The notes under the pieces: generated by a model | What the model saw: only the letters and a program-made list of their open reading frames with translations | Databases searched by the model: none | Told to the model about the DNA's origin: nothing | In this document: positions 16,947 to 22,947 of the stretch, piece after piece | Numbering within the stretch: position 1 is the first letter of the stretch | Layout of the letters: every line of letters begins with the position of its first letter | DNA from: Clostridiales bacterium | GTDB taxonomy: Bacteria; Bacillota; Clostridia; Christensenellales; Pumilibacteraceae | Assembly: GCA_029055565.1 (NCBI GenBank) | Contig: JAIDCZ010000007.1 | Span: 1 to 64,000 of the forward strand | Direction: 5' to 3' | DNA: 64,000 nucleotides | Made by a program: the position numbers and the translations under genes

Positions 16947-17432
16947 TTACAGTAAATTAACGAATGCGTTGGATATGTGGATTACGAAAAATACGCTTGC
17001 CGTGCCGACGAGAAAGTAGTTTTTGCGCCACAGTCCAATAAACAAGTAGTATAGCGGCGGCATTGCAAATATAAAAACTATCATAACCGCTACCGTTTGT
17101 ATTCCGCAAAAGTACAGTATCCAACCCAAAAAATTGAGTGCAATCAATACTGCAACGACTGAAAAGTGCGCTATTTCGTTTTTTGTTTTTACCGAAAACA
17201 ATTTGTTTTCGCTGTGGACTATCAATACCGTTACAACAACGCAAAGTATGCCGAATATCTTTTCGCAAACGTCCAAGAATACCGAATTTGTCGGCATGTT
17301 CATAATCGGGTTTGCTTGTATGGTAATCATTGGCATAATCATATACGGCAGCTCTTGCAATGCAAACAAGACTAATCCTATCAGCCAAAGACCCAAATAT
17401 TGATTTTTGATTATCTTAACCCACTTGAACAT
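16947..17432 (-). CDS. Hypothetical five-helix membrane protein
   Basis: Not recognised. The 161 residues contain about five hydrophobic segments (LGLWLIGLVLFAL, ILCVVVTVLIV, FSVVAVLIALNFLGWILYF, VAVMIVFIFAMPPLYYLFI, VGTASVFFVIHI) joined by short loops, so it is an integral membrane protein with no visible catalytic motif. It is a single-gene unit on the minus strand: its own promoter lies immediately upstream and the bidirectional terminator lies immediately downstream. There is no Shine-Dalgarno sequence, and the -10 box ends 6 bases before the ATG, so the message may be leaderless. Confidence 0.7.
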   Translation of the reverse strand: MFKWVKIIKNQYLGLWLIGLVLFALQELPYMIMPMITIQANPIMNMPTNSVFLDVCEKIFGILCVVVTVLIVHSENKLFSVKTKNEIAHFSVVAVLIALNFLGWILYFCGIQTVAVMIVFIFAMPPLYYLFIGLWRKNYFLVGTASVFFVIHISNAFVNLL

Positions 17433-17438
17433 AGCATG

Positions 17439-17467
17439 AGTATACCATAATGCTAAAATAAATGCAA
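17439..17467 (-). promoter_or_regulatory. Predicted promoter of the membrane protein gene
   Basis: On the minus strand TTGCAT, 17 bases, TATACT. The -10 box ends 6 bases before the ATG, so transcription is predicted to start at the start codon. Confidence 0.6.
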
Positions 17468-17503
17468 CACGGCAAGCACTAAAACGAATATATGTAGTTT
17501 TGC

Positions 17504-17532
17504 TTGTTTTATCGGAATTTTAATGTTATAAT
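17504..17532 (+). promoter_or_regulatory. Predicted sigma-A promoter of the flavoredoxin-like gene
   Basis: TTGTTT, 17 bases, TATAAT, about 30 bases before the ATG at 17563, which has AAGGAG as Shine-Dalgarno sequence. Confidence 0.7.
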
Positions 17533-17562
17533 ATTGAAAACTTTTAAATAAGGAGATATACT

Positions 17563-18135
17563 ATGCTAAAAGACTTGGGCGTTAAGCCGTACACCTTTCC
17601 CATGCCGGTGCTTATGATAGCCACTTATAACGAGGACGGAACTGTTGACGTAATGAACATGGCTTGGGGCGGCGTTTGCGCCGAAAATATGGTCGCGCTA
17701 AACATTGACGAGGACCACAAAACTTCGGAAAACATAAAGCGTACCGGTGCGTTTACGTTGAGTATTGCCGACGTAGATCATATAGAGCAAGCGGACTTTT
17801 TCGGTATTGCAACGAGCAACAAAATGGGCGATAAGTTTGAGCGCTCGGGATTGCATGCAATCAAGAGTACGCGCGTCGACGCGCCCATAGTCGAGGAATT
17901 TCCACTTACGCTCGAGTGCAAGGTAGCGGAATGTCAAAACACCGTTTACGGCTTCCGAGTCCTCGGCGAAATATTAAACGTACTTGCAGACGAAAAGGTG
18001 CTCGACGAAAAGGGTAGGGTTAATCCGGAAAAGCTTAACGCCTTCGTGTTCGATCAATTCCAAAGCGGCTACTACGCGGTAGGCGAAAAAGTCGGTCAAG
18101 CGTGGAAGTCCGGCGCAAAACTCATGAAGAAATAA
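17563..18135 (+). CDS. Flavin reductase-like / flavoredoxin family protein
   Basis: The 190-residue sequence matches the FMN-binding split-barrel family of flavin reductase-like proteins and flavoredoxins: an N-terminal PMPVLMIATYNEDGTVDVMNMAWGG, the KRTGAFTLSIAD strand, and a C-terminal segment ending in a basic tail. Members bind FMN and take part in flavin or electron transfer in anaerobes; the electron partner is unknown here. It is monocistronic, with its own promoter and terminator. No membrane segment or signal peptide is visible. Confidence 0.88.
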   Translation: MLKDLGVKPYTFPMPVLMIATYNEDGTVDVMNMAWGGVCAENMVALNIDEDHKTSENIKRTGAFTLSIADVDHIEQADFFGIATSNKMGDKFERSGLHAIKSTRVDAPIVEEFPLTLECKVAECQNTVYGFRVLGEILNVLADEKVLDEKGRVNPEKLNAFVFDQFQSGYYAVGEKVGQAWKSGAKLMKK

Positions 18136-18154
18136 TAAATATGGTGTGAGGTAT

Positions 18155-18195
18155 AAATAAAATTCCATCGGTTAAGCCGGTGGTATTTTATTTAC
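18155..18195 (+). terminator. Intrinsic terminator after the flavoredoxin-like gene
   Basis: A 17-base arm (AAATAAAATTCCATCGG) pairs with CCGGTGGTATTTTATTT around a 5-base loop, with one mismatch and one G-U pair. The 3' end runs into the -35 box of the next promoter. Confidence 0.8.
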
Positions 18196-18219
18196 TTTTT
18201 ATTAGGGTTGTTGTATAAT
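18191..18219 (+). promoter_or_regulatory. Predicted promoter of the GNAT gene
   Basis: TTTACT, 17 bases, TATAAT. It overlaps the base of the preceding terminator and lies 33 bases before the ATG at 18253. Confidence 0.6.
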
Positions 18220-18252
18220 AGCGTAAAGATAAACAATAATTTAGGGGACAAT

Positions 18253-18657
18253 ATGTCAATACGCATTGCACAATTAACTGACTTGCATTTTTTGAAACAG
18301 TATGATAAGCATATTTCCGAAAATGAATTGGTAAATGCAATCAATCAGGAACATATACTCATAGCAGAAATAGACGGTAAAAACATTGGTTGGTTACGCT
18401 ATAATTATTTTTGGGATAACACTCCATTTATGAATATGCTATTTATATTGAGCGAATACCGTAGCAAGAAGTATGGAACAAATTTGGTTGTATATTGGGA
18501 GGAACAAATGAAACGGTTAGGTTTTAATACCGTTATGACTTCTACACAAGCAAATGAATACGCGCAGCATTTTTATTACAAACTTGGGTACAATGCTATT
18601 GGCGGTTTTTCGATAGGGAACGATCCGTACGAATTATTGTTGTCAAAAGAAATATAA
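18253..18657 (+). CDS. GNAT family N-acetyltransferase
   Basis: A 134-residue acetyltransferase-like protein. ILIAEIDGKNIGWLRY forms the central strands, ILSEYRSKKYGTNLVVYWEE is the acetyl-CoA pyrophosphate-binding region (a degenerate R/Q-x-x-G-x-G/A), and ANEYAQHFYYKLGY is the usual C-terminal GNAT signature. The acceptor substrate is unknown. The ATG at 18253 follows AGGGGAC; the track start at 18208 lies inside the promoter. The gene is visibly richer in A/T than its neighbours, stands alone between two terminators, and abuts the tRNA cluster, all consistent with recent acquisition. Confidence 0.85.
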   Translation: MSIRIAQLTDLHFLKQYDKHISENELVNAINQEHILIAEIDGKNIGWLRYNYFWDNTPFMNMLFILSEYRSKKYGTNLVVYWEEQMKRLGFNTVMTSTQANEYAQHFYYKLGYNAIGGFSIGNDPYELLLSKEI

Positions 18658-18702
18658 ATTTCAATTTCTATGCTTGAAAGTTCTCAAACTCCGCTAAATA
18701 AC

Positions 18703-18750
18703 AAAATAGCCCGAACGTTCTTTTTGCGACAAAGAAGTTCGAGCTTTTTT
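18703..18750. terminator. Bidirectional terminator between the GNAT gene and the tRNA cluster
   Basis: AGCCCGAACGTTCTTT pairs with AAAGAAGTTCGAGCT, with small bulges. A run of seven T residues follows on the plus strand, serving the GNAT gene. On the minus strand the tail ATTTTG is weaker but could end the tRNA transcript. Confidence 0.75.
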
Positions 18751-18753
18751 TGT

Positions 18754-18840
18754 TGGTGCCGCTGACCGGACTTGAACCGGTACGGAGTTTCCTCCACGGG
18801 ATTTTAAGTCCCGAGCGTCTGCCTATTCCACCACAGCGGC
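18754..18840 (-). tRNA. tRNA-Leu (UAA anticodon)
   Basis: On the minus strand the acceptor arms GCCGCTG and CAGCGGC pair, followed by discriminator A and an encoded CCA. The anticodon stem CGGGA/TCCCG encloses CTTAAAA, giving anticodon UAA. The long variable arm with GGAG/CTCC marks a class II tRNA, in agreement with leucine. It is the last of three tRNA genes transcribed leftward. Confidence 0.95.
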
Positions 18841-18856
18841 AAGTATTATTTTAACT

Positions 18857-18888
18857 AAAAACGCACAGACCGTAGTCCATGCGTTTTT
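18857..18888 (-). terminator. Terminator-like hairpin between tRNA-Cys and tRNA-Leu
   Basis: AAAAACGCA and TGCGTTTTT are perfect complements. The inner bases extend the stem around TACG through GAC/GTC and two G-U pairs. On the minus strand the hairpin begins right at the CCA of tRNA-Cys and is followed by T residues, so it could end or process the transcript before tRNA-Leu. Confidence 0.55.
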
Positions 18889-18961
18889 GGAGGCACCACC
18901 CGGACTTGAACCGGGGGTTAGGGCTTTGCAGGCCCCTGCCTTACCGCTTGGCTATGGTGCC
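18888..18961 (-). tRNA. tRNA-Cys (GCA anticodon)
   Basis: On the minus strand GGCACCA pairs with TGGTGCC, followed by discriminator T (typical of tRNA-Cys) and encoded CCA. The anticodon loop CTGCAAA gives GCA. The TTC arm (GGTTCAAGTCC) is normal. Confidence 0.95.
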
Positions 18962-18980
18962 GTACTGTATTATATGCAAG

Positions 18981-19056
18981 TGGTGGGAACAATAGGACTC
19001 GAACCTATGACCCTCTGCTTGTAAGGCAGATGCTCTCCCAACTGAGCTATGCTCCC
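18981..19056 (-). tRNA. tRNA-Val (UAC anticodon)
   Basis: On the minus strand GGGAGCA pairs with TGTTCCC (one G-U), followed by discriminator A and encoded CCA. The anticodon stem TCTGC/GCAGA encloses CTTACAA, giving UAC. It is the first gene of the cluster, 11 bases after the -10 box. Confidence 0.95.
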
Positions 19057-19067
19057 AAAGCTTTAAT

Positions 19068-19096
19068 ATAATATCAAATTCAAATGAAAAAATCAA
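19068..19096 (-). promoter_or_regulatory. Predicted promoter of the tRNA cluster
   Basis: On the minus strand TTGATT, 17 bases, TATTAT, ending 11 bases before tRNA-Val. Confidence 0.65.
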
Positions 19097-19188
19097 CCTT
19101 TTTAATGCAATTTATTAAAAATTTTTATACTTTTTTCAAATCAGTCTTTTTTAAATTCGTTTTGAGTGCGTAAAACGCGCCTCGGTTT

Positions 19189-19197
19189 CATACAATA
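19189..19197 (+). promoter_or_regulatory. Possible sporulation sigma-E/sigma-K -10 element
   Basis: CATACAATA matches the -10 consensus of sigma-E (CATACAnT) and sigma-K (CATAnnnTA) of Bacillus, about 45 bases before the YtxC-like start. The expected sigma-E -35 position reads GCGTAAA, a poor match, and no sigma-A promoter is visible nearby. Inference only. Confidence 0.3.
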
Positions 19198-19241
19198 CCT
19201 ATGGTGGAGCGGCGGCATTGCCGTCACGTCCAAGGAGAGGT

Positions 19242-19994
19242 ATGTATCAAATTACTATCAGCGTTGACTTAAATAGAGCGGATTGGTTGTATTCTGTTGA
19301 CGAAGTTATTAAGAATAAACTGCAGAGTTGTTTTGCCGTATCCGCTTTGCATACCTCCGGTAGACGCGTGTATTGTTCGTTCGGTTGTGAACCTCAATCG
19401 CGCTTGCAAATGCTGGACGCCATTAAGGAGGGCTTGGTGGAAATGTTTGGCGTAGTTAGCAAGTTCGATTTTATCAAACGCAATCTTTCACTCGGGCTGT
19501 CCAAAACAAATTACGATTTGCTTTTGCACACTCTGGTCGCGTTCGATAGGGAAAACGAGCACAAGATTTTGGAAAAGGTGATAATCGTCGAGGATAACGT
19601 TACGCTCGACGGAATATTCAACTTTAAGCTGTGCGAGCTGAAAGAGCGGTGGTTGGAAATTTGCAATCTTACGCGCAACAACGGCGCTTATCTTTACGAT
19701 GACGAAACGTATATAGAGCTGTTGCGCTTTCTTATAAGTGCGGTAAATCCCAAGGTGAATAAGCTTACGGTTAAGGAAGTAAACGGCAGCTACAGTCTTT
19801 ACGGTTCGCTCAAAAACTCGGTTATAAACATAGACGCGCAAACCGCCGCCGAGCTGATGTACTATTTGATTGACCTTGCGCCGCTGGAGCTGGTTATAGA
19901 AGGCGTTATATCCAATAGGGAGCTGTCAAAAAGATTGGTGGGAATTTTTGATGCAAAAACGCTCGGCTCCTTTAAAAATCAGACAAAAAAATAG
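19242..19994 (+). CDS. ytxC: YtxC-like sporulation protein
   Basis: The 250-residue protein resembles the putative sporulation protein YtxC: a poorly conserved N-half, then the block EIYIELLRFLISAVNPKVNKLTV-like (here TYIELLRFLISAVNPKVNK) and a short beta segment (GSYSLYGSLKNSVI). YtxC is conserved in spore formers, but its biochemical role is unknown. No membrane segment is seen. The ATG at 19242 follows AAGGAGAGG and is preferred to the track start at 19218. A sigma-E/K-like -10 box upstream would fit sporulation-specific expression. The assignment is by pattern, so moderate. Confidence 0.6.
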   Translation: MYQITISVDLNRADWLYSVDEVIKNKLQSCFAVSALHTSGRRVYCSFGCEPQSRLQMLDAIKEGLVEMFGVVSKFDFIKRNLSLGLSKTNYDLLLHTLVAFDRENEHKILEKVIIVEDNVTLDGIFNFKLCELKERWLEICNLTRNNGAYLYDDETYIELLRFLISAVNPKVNKLTVKEVNGSYSLYGSLKNSVINIDAQTAAELMYYLIDLAPLELVIEGVISNRELSKRLVGIFDAKTLGSFKNQTKK

Positions 19995-20024
19995 CAAAAA
20001 GTCGCAATATGACTTGATATTTGA

Positions 20025-20053
20025 TTGATTTATCTTTTGCGCTGTGATATAAT
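20025..20053 (+). promoter_or_regulatory. Predicted sigma-A promoter of yajC
   Basis: TTGATT, 17 bases, perfect TATAAT, about 30 bases before the ATG at 20084, which is preceded by AAGGAG. Confidence 0.8.
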
Positions 20054-20083
20054 ACAAAAGTAATTATCAAGGAGAATTTACTT

Positions 20084-20734
20084 ATGGTATCGTTTTCTTT
20101 ATTGAACGCAATCGACCCCACGACCATTATTTTTATAGTGTTGTTGGCATTGCTTATTATCGCGTTGCTCGTCGTGCCTATGTTTACCAACAAAAAGCGC
20201 GCTCGTCAAACCGACGAACTTCATCGCTCCCTTAAACCCGGCGATCTTGTCAAAACGGTAGGCGGTGTAGTCGGCACTATAGTCGAGATTCGTCAAATTT
20301 CGCCGGTAGATAAGGAAATGGTTATAGAAACCGGTATCGAGGGCAGCAAAACCACCATGGTTTTCGATATTCAAGCGCTGTATCAAGTTATGAGCCGTAG
20401 CAGCACCATAGTTCCCGCCAAGGACGAACCGGAAGCAGAGGACGAAACGGCTACTACCGAGCAACCCGCTACCGAGGCCGAACAGCCCCAAAGAGTAGTG
20501 CCCGATATTCTTGCTGACAGAATCGCTCAAGCGGAAGGTGAAGCGCCAGCGCAAGATACCGTTGCAGAGCAACCCGCGGAACCGACTGCCGAGCCTAAGG
20601 CCGAGCAAGAGGAAAATGCGGAAAAAGTGGAAAAGGCCGAACAACCCGCAAAGAAACCGGCGGCTAAACCCGCGGCAAAAAAGGCGCCCGCCAAAAAGTC
20701 TACCGGCACCGGTAACAAAAAGACGAGCAAATAA
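20084..20734 (+). CDS. yajC: YajC-family preprotein translocase subunit with long tail
   Basis: Accessory subunit of the SecYEG-SecDF export machinery. One transmembrane helix (about residues 13-35) is followed by the YajC core: LKPGDLVKTVGGVVGTIVEI and KTTMVFDIQALYQVM. The core ends near residue 105, where normal YajC proteins stop. Here another 110 residues follow: first acidic and Glu/Pro/Ala-rich, then a basic stretch of Ala/Pro/Lys repeats (KKPAAKPAAKKAPAKK). The tail would lie in the cytoplasm. secD and secF lie downstream, separated by the SCIFF genes. Confidence 0.9.
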   Translation: MVSFSLLNAIDPTTIIFIVLLALLIIALLVVPMFTNKKRARQTDELHRSLKPGDLVKTVGGVVGTIVEIRQISPVDKEMVIETGIEGSKTTMVFDIQALYQVMSRSSTIVPAKDEPEAEDETATTEQPATEAEQPQRVVPDILADRIAQAEGEAPAQDTVAEQPAEPTAEPKAEQEENAEKVEKAEQPAKKPAAKPAAKKAPAKKSTGTGNKKTSK

Positions 20735-20755
20735 TCGAGTAAAAGTATATTACGC

Positions 20756-20793
20756 AAAACCTCCGCATACTGTAAAGTGTACGGAGGTTTTTT
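20756..20793 (+). terminator. Terminator hairpin that contains the next gene's ribosome-binding site
   Basis: AAAACCTCCG pairs perfectly with CGGAGGTTTT. Inside, ATACT pairs with AGTGT around GTAA, so the stem is about 15 bp with one mismatch. Six T residues follow. The 3' arm contains GGAGG (20783-20787), the Shine-Dalgarno sequence of the ATG at 20794. Confidence 0.8.
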
Positions 20794-21195
20794 ATGCGCT
20801 CAAAAAAGAATACTGCAAAAGGCGAACGCGGATACGTGTTTGAGGTTGTAAATGCCAATATAGTAGCATTGATAGTGGCGTTAATAGCCATACTGTTGTC
20901 CGCGCTGGCGGTCAAGCTGTTCAACGTATCGGACGGCGCTATACCTATTATCAATCAAGTAATTAAAAGTGCGTCGATATTTATCGGCTGTTTGGTAGCG
21001 CTCAAAAAACCGCACAACGGCTGGTTACGCGGCGTTATATGCGGCTTGACTTTTGTCCTATTGTCGTTCCTCGTGTTTTCGGCGTTGCAAAACAATTTTG
21101 CCTTTGATTTATCGTTGCTTAACGACTGCGCGCTCGGTATGGTATCCGGTATGCTTAGCGGTATAATAGCGGTAAACGTTCGCAACAGAGGATAG
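20794..21195 (+). CDS. TIGR04086 (YrzE-like) family membrane protein
   Basis: A 133-residue protein with four hydrophobic segments: VVNANIVALIVALIAILLSALAV, ASIFIGCLVAL, GVICGLTFVLLSFLVFSAL and MVSGMLSGIIAV. A glycine-rich KPHNGWLRGVICG region is typical of TIGR04086. The family is found in Clostridia next to yajC and the SCIFF genes, as here, with no known function. Its Shine-Dalgarno sequence GGAGG lies in the 3' arm of a terminator hairpin, so translation may depend on whether that hairpin forms. Confidence 0.85.
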   Translation: MRSKKNTAKGERGYVFEVVNANIVALIVALIAILLSALAVKLFNVSDGAIPIINQVIKSASIFIGCLVALKKPHNGWLRGVICGLTFVLLSFLVFSALQNNFAFDLSLLNDCALGMVSGMLSGIIAVNVRNRG

Positions 21196-21224
21196 GCAAG
21201 GCAATTTGGCAAAAAGCCTATAGC

Positions 21225-21243
21225 AAGAAATTTGCTTATTTGT
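21225..21243 (+). terminator. Weak hairpin after the TIGR04086 gene
   Basis: AGCAA and TTGCT flank five bases, followed by a T-rich stretch. A second imperfect pairing, ATAGGC with GCCTAT, lies just upstream. Either could be a weak terminator before the SCIFF promoter. Confidence 0.3.
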
Positions 21244-21254
21244 TATATAATCAC

Positions 21255-21283
21255 TTGATTTTAGGAGCAAAGTATTGTATAAT
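21255..21283 (+). promoter_or_regulatory. Predicted sigma-A promoter of the SCIFF genes
   Basis: TTGATT, 17 bases, perfect TATAAT. The predicted start point near 21290 excludes the track's start at 21275 and supports the ATG at 21311, which has CGGAGG before it. Confidence 0.8.
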
Positions 21284-21310
21284 GATACAAAAGAAAATCG
21301 GAGGCATATT

Positions 21311-21487
21311 ATGACTCATATCAAGGTTATCAGAAAGTCCACCAACGACAACGGCTGCGACACGGCTTGCGGCGAATGCCAAACCAGCTGCCAATCGGCT
21401 TGCAAAACCAGCTGCACCGTAGGCAATCAGTCGTGCGAACGCAAAACCGTTAAGGTGCTTAACACTAACAAAAATCAAAACAACTAA
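21311..21487 (+). CDS. scfA: SCIFF (ranthipeptide) precursor with seven cysteines
   Basis: Precursor of the six-cysteines-in-forty-five (SCIFF) ribosomal peptide, a ranthipeptide in which a radical SAM enzyme builds thioether crosslinks. The conserved core CGECQTSCQSACKTSC and TVGNQSCE is intact. The usual protein has six cysteines; this 58-residue version has a seventh in NGCDTACGEC. It also has a short C-terminal extension (KVLNTNKNQNN). The stop overlaps the maturase start by one base. SCIFF peptides are widespread in Clostridia; a signalling role has been suggested. Confidence 0.93.
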   Translation: MTHIKVIRKSTNDNGCDTACGECQTSCQSACKTSCTVGNQSCERKTVKVLNTNKNQNN

Positions 21488-22797
21488 TGATACATACTTT
21501 CGGACTGCTCGGGCGGGTGTTTGCGCTCGATACCGAGAGCGGATCGTTTTTTGAGATCGACCCAATAGTAAAAGCACTTTTAGACGGCGACGATACGTCG
21601 CCGTTTTCGCCGTGTGAAATATCGGACGCGCAAGCGGAAATTGACGAGCTTAAAGCCCAGGGCATACTCTTTGCGCCCGAGCTTAATGCCGAGCTTCCGC
21701 CGTACGCTTCCACTATAAAAGCCATGTGTCTTAACGTGTCGCACAACTGCAATCTTGCTTGCAAGTATTGCTTTGCCGACGGCGGCACGTACAACGACAC
21801 TCGACGCAACATGTCGTTTGAAACGGCTAAGGCCGCCATAGATATGCTTGTGGAAATGAGCGGTAAGCGGCGCAACTTGGAGGTTGACTTTTTCGGTGGC
21901 GAACCTATGCTTGACTTTGACGTCGTTAAGCAAACGGTATATTACGCGCGTTCGCTGGAAAAAACTCACAACAAGAATTTTCGTTTTACAATAACCACCA
22001 ATGCGTACAAGCTGTCGGACGAGGATATAGACTTCTTTAACGAGCAGATGTACAACGTGGTTATAAGCATCGACGGCAGAAAGGAAGTGCACGACCGCGT
22101 TCGCAAGACTGTAGGCGGCAAGGACAGCTTTGACGTTGTAATAAAAAACGCTTTACGGTTTAAAGAAAAGCGAAAAGGGCAATATTACGTACGCGGCACA
22201 TTTACACACCTAAATACAGACTTTTGCTCGGACGTGTTGTTCCTTAACGATTTGGGGTTCGACCAGCTTTCTATCGAACCGGTGGTGCTTGATTCAAAAA
22301 GTCCGCTGGCGCTTACGGAAGCCGACATGCCCACAGTGCTCAAGGAATACGAAAAGCTTGCGAAAGCGTACATCGAGCGGCGTAAAACGGATAAGTGGTT
22401 CAACTTTTTCCACTTTATGATCGATCTCGACAACGCGCCTTGCGCAGTCAAGCGGCTTAAAGGCTGCGGCGCGGGCGGGGAATACGTGGCGGTTGCGCCC
22501 GACGGAACGGTGTATCCTTGCCATCAGTTTGACGGCATTCAAGATATGGCGCTCGGCAACGTGTTCGACCGAAAGTTCGACGAGAAAAAACGCAAAAGCT
22601 TTTACGAATGCTCGGTGCTATCCAAACCGGAATGTTCGGCTTGCTGGGCCAAGTATTACTGTTCGGGCGGATGCATGGCAAATTCGTACAAGTACAACCG
22701 CGATATTAACATGCCGTACAAGCCGGCATGCGAGCTTATGAAAAAACGCGTGGAGTGCAGTCTTGCCATAAAAGCGATTGAGGAAAGCTCGAATTAA
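21487..22797 (+). CDS. scfB: SCIFF maturase, radical SAM/SPASM protein
   Basis: The enzyme that installs thioether bonds in the SCIFF peptide. The radical SAM cluster motif is CNLACKYCFA (CX3CX2C) near residue 85. The N-terminal 70 residues form the precursor-binding (RRE-like) region, beginning IHTFGLLGRVFALDTESGSFFEID. The C-terminal SPASM region supplies auxiliary Fe-S ligands: CGAGGEYVAVAPDGTVYPCHQF and CSACWAKYYCSGGC. The 436-residue length is usual. Coupling by TAATG to scfA and the order TIGR04086-scfA-scfB-secD are typical for Clostridia. Confidence 0.96.
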   Translation: MIHTFGLLGRVFALDTESGSFFEIDPIVKALLDGDDTSPFSPCEISDAQAEIDELKAQGILFAPELNAELPPYASTIKAMCLNVSHNCNLACKYCFADGGTYNDTRRNMSFETAKAAIDMLVEMSGKRRNLEVDFFGGEPMLDFDVVKQTVYYARSLEKTHNKNFRFTITTNAYKLSDEDIDFFNEQMYNVVISIDGRKEVHDRVRKTVGGKDSFDVVIKNALRFKEKRKGQYYVRGTFTHLNTDFCSDVLFLNDLGFDQLSIEPVVLDSKSPLALTEADMPTVLKEYEKLAKAYIERRKTDKWFNFFHFMIDLDNAPCAVKRLKGCGAGGEYVAVAPDGTVYPCHQFDGIQDMALGNVFDRKFDEKKRKSFYECSVLSKPECSACWAKYYCSGGCMANSYKYNRDINMPYKPACELMKKRVECSLAIKAIEESSN

Positions 22798-22848
22798 CGA
22801 TTGCGCGCAAAAAAATTGAATTATTTTGCAATTAGGGTTTTTAAATAT

Positions 22849-22877
22849 TTGACTTGTGTCACGCTATTTTATATAAT
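22849..22877 (+). promoter_or_regulatory. Predicted sigma-A promoter of secDF
   Basis: TTGACT, 17 bases, perfect TATAAT, the closest match to consensus in the window. It is followed by a leader of about 65 bases before the secD ATG at 22948. Confidence 0.85.
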
Positions 22878-22947
22878 ATTAGGGAAATATATCGGTAGAA
22901 TGGATAAACATATTCGGCGATAGAAAGATCCCGCGGAGAAAATCTTT

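Noticed and set aside
18703-19200. Integrated mobile element at the tRNA genes
   Set aside because: No integrase, att-like direct repeat of a tRNA end, or phage gene was seen; only the single AT-rich GNAT gene is odd.
21275-21310. Upstream start for the SCIFF precursor
   Set aside because: The predicted promoter overlaps this region, so the transcript would begin after it; the ATG at 21311 has a proper Shine-Dalgarno sequence.
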